A DNA stretch of 11,819 nucleotides from an uncultured Ideonella sp. (lineage in GTDB: Bacteria; Pseudomonadota; Gammaproteobacteria; Burkholderiales; Burkholderiaceae): assembly GCA_946479475.1 (NCBI GenBank), contig CAMLGG010000166.1:1-11819 (forward strand). The letters are read 5' to 3'. The translations under genes and the position numbers were made by a program. Shown in pieces: positions 8,542 through 11,819 of this stretch. How positions within the stretch are numbered: the stretch's first letter is position 1; every line of letters starts with the position of its first letter. Under the pieces are notes generated by a model. It saw nothing but the letters and a program-made list of their open reading frames with translations. It was not told where the DNA came from and searched no databases.

Positions 8542-10179
8542 TCAGCGCCGTCGGGTGTTGCCGCCGCCGAGGATGGAGCCGAGGACGCCCCGAACGATCT
8601 CGCGGCCGACGGCCGAGCCGACCGAGCGCATGGCGCTCTTGGCGGCGGCCTCGGCCAGCCCCTCGCGGCGTCCGCCCCGAGGGCCGGTGCTGCCGAAGAG
8701 GATGTCGCCCAGGCCGCCCAGGATGCCTCCGCCCGCCGAGGGCGCGGGAGCCGGCGCGGTGCCCGCGGGGGCGCGGCGAGTGGCGGCTTCCGCTTCCTCG
8801 GCCATGGTCCGGGCGGTGTCGGCGCTGGCGGCGGCGCGGCCCTTGAGCTTCTCGTAGGCCGATTCGCGGTCGACGGCCTTCTCGTAGACGCCGGCGACCA
8901 GGGAGGACTCGATCAGCGCCTTGCGCTGCTCGGGCGTGATGGGGCCGATCTGGCTGCCCGGCGGCAGCACGTAGACGCGCTGGGTGACCTCCGGCCGGCC
9001 CTTGGCGTCGAGGAAGCTCACCAGCGCCTCGCCGACGGCCAGCTCGGTGATCGCCGCCGCGATGTCCAGGCCCGGGTTGGGCCGCATGGTCTCGGCGGCC
9101 GTCTTGACGGCCTTCTGGTCGCGCGGCGTGAAGGCCCGAAGGGCGTGCTGGACCCGGTTGCCGAGCTGGCCGAGCACGCTGTCCGGCACGTCGAGGGGGT
9201 TCTGGGTGACGAAGTACACCCCTACGCCCTTGCTGCGCACCAGACGCACCACGAGCTCGATGCGCTCGATGAGCGCCGGGGCGGCATCCTTGAACAGCAG
9301 GTGGGCCTCGTCGAAGAAGAAGACGAGCTTGGGCTTGTCGACGTCGCCCACCTCGGGCAGCGTCTCGAACAGCTCCGACAGCAGCCACAGCAGGAAGGTG
9401 GCGTACAGCCTCGGCGCGTTCATCAGCTTGTCGGCGGCGAGGATGTTCACGACACCCATCGGTCTCGACGGGCCGCCCCTGGAGGCCGAGCCCCCTTGGG
9501 GGGCCGACTCCGAAGGAGTCTTGGGGGCCAGGGCCACGTCTACGGTCTGCATGAAGTCACCGATGTTCAGCATCGGCTCGCCGAAGAACCTGTCGCCGCC
9601 CTGTTCCTCGATCTGCAGCAGGCCGCGCTGGATGGCGCCGATGGAAGCCGCGCTGACGTTGCCGTACTCGGTGGTGAACTGGCTCGCGTTGTCTCCCACG
9701 TGCTGGAGCATGGCGCGCAGGTCCTTCAGGTCCAGCAGCGCGAGGCCGTGGTCGTCGGCGATCTTGAAGACGAGATTCAACACGCCCGCCTGGGTCTCGT
9801 TGAGCGCCAGCATTCGGCCCAGCAGCAGCGGGCCCATGTCGCTGACCGTGGCGCGCACCGGGTGGCCCATCTCGCCGAAGACGTCCCACAAGGTGGCGGG
9901 GCAGGCGATGGACTCGGGCGCTTCGAGCCCGCGCTCCTTCAGCACCGCGGCGAGTTTTTCCCCGATGCGACCGGCCTGGGTGATGCCGGTGAGGTCGCCC
10001 TTGACGTCGGCCATGAAGACCGGCACGCCGATCTTCGAGAAGTTCTCCGCCAGCGTCTGCAGCGTGATGGTCTTGCCGGTGCCGGTGGCGCCGGTGATCA
10101 GCCCATGGCGGTTGGCCAGGCCGGGAAGCAGGTGGGATTCGATGTCGCCGTGCTTGGCGACGAGAAGAGGCTCAGCCAT
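8542..10179 (-). CDS. yjgR: HerA/YjgR-like ATPase (DUF853 family)
   Basis: The 545-residue protein belongs to the HerA-like ATPases typified by E. coli YjgR. Its cellular job is not established, and DNA translocase or helicase activity is only inferred from the fold. Walker A is GATGTGKT (30-37), followed by [12 protein letters not shown] (54-65). Walker B is [13 protein letters not shown] (284-296), and [22 protein letters not shown] (321-342) is the sensor and Arg-containing region. The C-terminus is a family-typical Gly-rich tail, [12 protein letters not shown] then [21 protein letters not shown]. The start at 10179 is set by AAGGA (10189-10193, 9-nt spacing) and by the family-like [11 protein letters not shown] beginning; an in-frame Met at 10233 is rejected. 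The striking oddity is a Pro/Ser/Gly-rich segment at residues about 216-240, between FMQT and [12 protein letters not shown], encoded by a palindromic element and absent, as I recall, from YjgR relatives. Confidence 0.9.
   Translation of the reverse strand: MAEPLLVAKHGDIESHLLPGLANRHGLITGATGTGKTITLQTLAENFSKIGVPVFMADVKGDLTGITQAGRIGEKLAAVLKERGLEAPESIACPATLWDVFGEMGHPVRATVSDMGPLLLGRMLALNETQAGVLNLVFKIADDHGLALLDLKDLRAMLQHVGDNASQFTTEYGNVSAASIGAIQRGLLQIEEQGGDRFFGEPMLNIGDFMQTVDVALAPKTPSESAPQGGSASRGGPSRPMGVVNILAADKLMNAPRLYATFLLWLLSELFETLPEVGDVDKPKLVFFFDEAHLLFKDAAPALIERIELVVRLVRSKGVGVYFVTQNPLDVPDSVLGQLGNRVQHALRAFTPRDQKAVKTAAETMRPNPGLDIAAAITELAVGEALVSFLDAKGRPEVTQRVYVLPPGSQIGPITPEQRKALIESSLVAGVYEKAVDRESAYEKLKGRAAASADTARTMAEEAEAATRRAPAGTAPAPAPSAGGGILGGLGDILFGSTGPRGGRREGLAEAAAKSAMRSVGSAVGREIVRGVLGSILGGGNTRRR
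9470..9535. repeat. Nested palindromic element inserted in frame within the yjgR-like gene
   Basis: Three nested inverted repeats share one centre: CCCTGG (9477-9482) with CCAGGG (9528-9533), GCCCCC (9490-9495) with GGGGGC (9523-9528), and GACTCC (9506-9511) with GGAGTC (9515-9520) around a GAA loop. A second local hairpin, CCCCC-TT-GGGGG, lies at 9491-9502. The element encodes residues about 216-240 of the ATPase without breaking the frame. It resembles, from memory, the C/G-run palindromes (CCCCCTTGGGGGGC type) scattered between genes in Burkholderiales genomes, here placed inside a coding sequence. Confidence 0.75.
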
Positions 10180-10252
10180 GGAAGCGCGTCCTTGAGGGAG
10201 CTTTGAAGGCCGCGCCAGTCTAGCGCTGCCCACATGGCCGATTCGCTCGCTT

Positions 10253-10483
10253 TCAGCGGCTCTCGATGCTCGCGGGGCGCTCCGTCGTCTGGACGCTGCC
10301 GGCGCTGGAACCGCGGCCCTTGGTGCACGACGCCGGCACGCGGGTGCCCGTCTGGGGTTCGCAGTCGCGCGGGGTGGAAGCGACCTTCTCGGATTCGGAT
10401 CTCGGTTCGGGCGCGGCGCAGGCGCCGAGCAGCAGGGCGGTCACGCCTGCCAGCAACAGCGGGCCGCAGCGTTGCAGGTGCAT
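10253..10483 (-). CDS. Small lipoprotein with paired-Cys TG[ST]R motif
   Basis: The 76-residue product has a lipoprotein signal ending L19-G-A-Cys22, so it should be lipidated and held in the envelope. The start at 10483 has AAGGA at 10490-10494 with 6-nt spacing; an upstream in-frame Met at 10543 would cross a terminator hairpin and is rejected. After a charged linker it carries C41[12 protein letters not shown]53, then a Ser/Thr-rich tail without clear structure. The same spacing and core recur in the next gene (10614-10862), so the two are probably distant paralogues, and the two Cys may form a disulfide in the periplasm. I recall short exported proteins with a TGSR-x4-Cys core in many proteobacteria, all of unknown function. 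It lies 73 bp upstream of the yjgR-like gene on the same strand, and 27 nt after an intrinsic terminator. Confidence 0.78.
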   Translation of the reverse strand: MHLQRCGPLLLAGVTALLLGACAAPEPRSESEKVASTPRDCEPQTGTRVPASCTKGRGSSAGSVQTTERPASIESR

Positions 10484-10509
10484 GGGGCTTCCTTTCGGAG
10501 GTGGGAACG

Positions 10510-10540
10510 AAAAAGGCCGCAGCGCTCGGACGCTGCGGCC
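10510..10540 (-). terminator. Intrinsic terminator between the two small lipoprotein genes
   Basis: A perfect 10-bp stem, GGCCGCAGCG (10515-10524) and CGCTGCGGCC (10531-10540), has a 6-nt loop and, on the minus strand, is followed by TTTTT (10514-10510). It would end transcripts of the gene at 10614-10862. It also lies only 27 nt before the start codon at 10483, so it could act as an attenuator for that gene. Confidence 0.85.
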
Positions 10541-10613
10541 CACGGGAAAACCTATCGTAACGTGGCGCCTGGGGCGGCGCCTCCTGTCACTTAGGGGGTC
10601 CGGTCAAGAATCC

Positions 10614-10862
10614 TCAATTGCCTCCGTGCATGGGGTTGTGCCGCTGCATCTCGCGGATGGCCGCCGTGTTGCTGGTCGACTTGACCATGTTCGAGCAGGT
10701 GGTCGCAAGGCGGCTGCCGGTGGAGGTGGCGCACTTCTGCATCGAAGGCTCGGGGACCGTGCCTTGCGCGACCGGATCGGGATCGGGCTCGGCGACGGCG
10801 CAGCCGGCCATCATGGCGAGGCAACCCGCAAGGGCGGCAAGAGAGGAGCGCAGGGATTGCAT
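10614..10862 (-). CDS. Small exported protein, likely lipoprotein, with paired-Cys TG[ST]R motif
   Basis: The 82-residue product begins at ATG 10862, set by a strong ribosome site GGAGGA (10869-10874, 6-nt spacing). The N-terminal signal allows two readings: a lipobox M18-A-G-Cys21 with an imperfect -3 residue, or a signal peptidase I cut after A-V-A (24). After an acidic Pro-rich linker it has C44-ATS-TGSRL-ATT-C56, with exactly the same Cys spacing as the neighbouring lipoprotein, then a probably helical C-terminus (TAAIREMQRHN). The function is unknown. A plausible promoter with a palindrome in its spacer lies upstream (10892-10920), and an intrinsic terminator lies downstream (10510-10540), so it is probably a single-gene transcript or receives read-through from the gene at 10939-11463. 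Confidence 0.78.
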   Translation of the reverse strand: MQSLRSSLAALAGCLAMMAGCAVAEPDPDPVAQGTVPEPSMQKCATSTGSRLATTCSNMVKSTSNTAAIREMQRHNPMHGGN

Positions 10863-10891
10863 CTTCAGTCCTCCGGTATCAGAAGCGGCCG

Positions 10892-10920
10892 ATCGTAGTA
10901 GCGCCATGGCGCCAAGCCAA
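10892..10920 (-). promoter_or_regulatory. Candidate sigma-70 promoter with palindrome in the spacer
   Basis: On the minus strand TTGGCT (10915-10920) and TACGAT (10892-10897), each with four of six consensus bases, are separated by exactly 17 bp. This puts the -10 box 29 nt before the ATG at 10862. The spacer holds a perfect 12-bp palindrome, GCGCCATGGCGC (10901-10912), whose CGCCATGGCG core is shared with the palindrome at 7954-7967. A repressor or activator site is possible. Confidence 0.5.
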
Positions 10921-10938
10921 TCCCGCGGGCAGCAGCGA

Positions 10939-11463
10939 TCAAGGCGTGCAGCTCGAGTTGGTCAGGATCATCAGCCCGAGGGCCGGCAAGCCACCTTCGG
11001 CGGACTTGGTGAGCTCTGCTTCGATGTAGTAGGGGCCGTCGGCGAAGTCCCAGTCCACGGCGGTGCAGCGGGTGCGGGTCTGGTAGCCGACGGCCGAGGC
11101 GTAGTTGTTGCTGTCGAAGGTGTCGATGGTGGTCGTCGTGCCGTTCGGGTGGTACTGGCGAAGGAACAGCCGGACCCGGCTGGCGGCCCCGTTGTCGCGA
11201 AACCTCGCGAGCCAGGAGACCTGGTTCAGGCCGGTGAAGCCTTGCAGCGCGACGATGTTGTAGCGCAGGTTGAGCACCGAGCCGTTCGCCGAGTCGGCGC
11301 GCAGCCGGGCTTCGCCGTTGGCGAAGTCGACGAGGCCGGCGTCTGCTTCGTCGGCGACGCCGGCCGAGCCGACAGTCGTCCAGGGGGCGGCGGTGGCGGC
11401 GGTGGCGGCGGCAAAGAGCGCGGCGGCCGTCGCCAGGCGGATGGAGAAGGCGGACTTGGACAT
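10939..11463 (-). CDS. Secreted beta-rich protein, unknown family
   Basis: The 174-residue product begins at ATG 11463, with GGAG (11470-11473) at 6-nt spacing; an in-frame Met at 11523 would put a Pro-rich leader before the signal and is rejected. Residues 1-25 are a Sec signal with an A-T-A cut. The mature protein is rich in short alternating beta-like segments (GSVLNLRYNIVAL, ASRVRLFLRQYH, PYYIEAELTK, LGLMILTN) and has two Cys (133, 172) that could form a disulfide. I recognise no named domain. Its C-terminal half aligns by eye with the partial gene at the right edge, so the two look like tandem paralogues. A secreted binding or surface protein is possible, but the function is unknown. Confidence 0.75.
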   Translation of the reverse strand: MSKSAFSIRLATAAALFAAATAATAAPWTTVGSAGVADEADAGLVDFANGEARLRADSANGSVLNLRYNIVALQGFTGLNQVSWLARFRDNGAASRVRLFLRQYHPNGTTTTIDTFDSNNYASAVGYQTRTRCTAVDWDFADGPYYIEAELTKSAEGGLPALGLMILTNSSCTP

Positions 11464-11585
11464 GAGAGGCTCCAGTGGGTGGTCAAGGGCGGGTGGCGCG
11501 GCGACCTGCCGGCCTGCCGCCACTGTCCGGCCCGCGGTCCTACGCCTGGCCTTCCGATGCGCCGCGGACGTGGCCGCAGCCTTCC
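11464..11585. other. Intergenic gap between the two secreted-protein paralogues
   Basis: This 122-bp gap holds the ribosome site of the downstream gene and one weak inverted repeat (GTGGCG at 11493-11498 with CGCCAC at 11518-11523, 19-nt loop). No T tract and no convincing promoter are seen. Confidence 0.4.
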
Positions 11586-11819
11586 CTAGTTCGTGGTGAG
11601 CATCACCATGTGGGCCTCCACCGGCAGGTCGGATCCGTCCAGCCCCAGCGTCACGTAGTAGGCGTAGCGCTTGAAGTTCAGCGAGGCGGGCAGCGGCACC
11701 GACAGCACCTTGACGATGGTCGAGGGCACGCTCGTGACGCTGGCCACCAGCGAGACCGAGCCGTTGGCGCGGTTCTTCGCGTAGAGCCGCGTCGCGAGAT
11801 CGCGCGTGCGCGGATCGTT
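11586..11819 (-). CDS. Secreted-protein paralogue, C-terminal end (partial)
   Basis: The last 77 codons and a TAG stop of a minus-strand gene that starts beyond the right edge. The segment TRLYAKNRANGSVSLVASV, then KRYAYYVTLGLDGSDLP, then HMVMLTTN lines up with residues about 95-170 of the gene at 10939-11463 (SRVRLFLRQYHPNG, GPYYIEAELTKSAEGGLP, LGLMILTN). Codon use and absence of stops support it as coding. It lacks the Cys pair seen near the C-terminus of its neighbour. It lies 122 bp upstream of that gene on the same strand; no terminator with a T tract is seen in the gap, so co-transcription is possible. Function unknown. Confidence 0.75.
   Translation of the reverse strand, partial: NDPRTRDLATRLYAKNRANGSVSLVASVTSVPSTIVKVLSVPLPASLNFKRYAYYVTLGLDGSDLPVEAHMVMLTTN

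Noticed and set aside
8494..10206. Long + strand frames opposite the YjgR-like gene
   Set aside because: The minus-strand product has Walker A and B and a family-typical tail; the + strand translations show no recognisable domain and are composition artefacts.
10923..10930. CCCGCGGG as a terminator of the gene at 10939
   Set aside because: It is an 8-bp self-palindrome with no possible loop and no T tract, and is common by chance in DNA this GC-rich.

Overview
The window is very GC-rich (I judge about 70%), densely packed, and reads as chromosomal DNA of a betaproteobacterium, most likely Burkholderiales (Rubrivivax/Leptothrix/Rhizobacter-like). This rests on the betaproteobacterial look of the GltA and GlnS sequences, the many exported proteins, and a palindromic repeat of a type I associate with these genomes. 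Genus cannot be fixed from the sequence alone. I found no tRNA, rRNA, CRISPR array, transposase or phage gene. The longest stretch without a gene is the 180-bp region 7860-8039.

Layout. The left edge holds the last 69 codons of citrate synthase (gltA, +), closed by an intrinsic terminator at 232-258. Converging on it is a two-gene minus-strand unit: a Tat-exported FAD oxidoreductase resembling spermidine dehydrogenase (1157-3103), translationally coupled by a 4-bp overlap to a MipA/OmpV-type outer-membrane protein (267-1160). Divergent from the oxidoreductase across 102 bp lies an alpha/beta-hydrolase lipoprotein (3206-4642, +). Its 3' end overlaps the 3' end of a cytochrome P450 (4569-5978, -) by 74 bp. 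The P450 lies 81 bp downstream of glutaminyl-tRNA synthetase (glnS, 6060-7859, -).

Across a 180-bp divergent region, a secreted Pro/Tyr-repeat protein (8040-8438, +) runs into a strong hairpin at 8458-8492. Beyond this all genes are on the minus strand: a HerA/YjgR-like ATPase (8542-10179), two small lipoprotein-like proteins sharing a Cys-x3-T-G-[ST]-R-[VL]-x3-Cys motif (10253-10483 and 10614-10862), and two related secreted proteins of unknown family (10939-11463, and a partial gene from 11586 to the right edge).

How the parts fit. Housekeeping genes (gltA, glnS) flank accessory, mostly exported functions. The oxidoreductase/MipA pair plausibly works as a periplasm/outer-membrane unit. The 10253-11819 block is a cluster of small exported proteins of unknown function. 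The most notable structural signal is a nested palindromic element inserted in frame inside the YjgR-like ATPase gene (about 9470-9535), adding roughly 25 residues between conserved blocks. A second signal is a 10-bp palindrome (CGCCATGGCG) present in two separate promoter regions. I see no clear novel multi-gene system such as a defence island.
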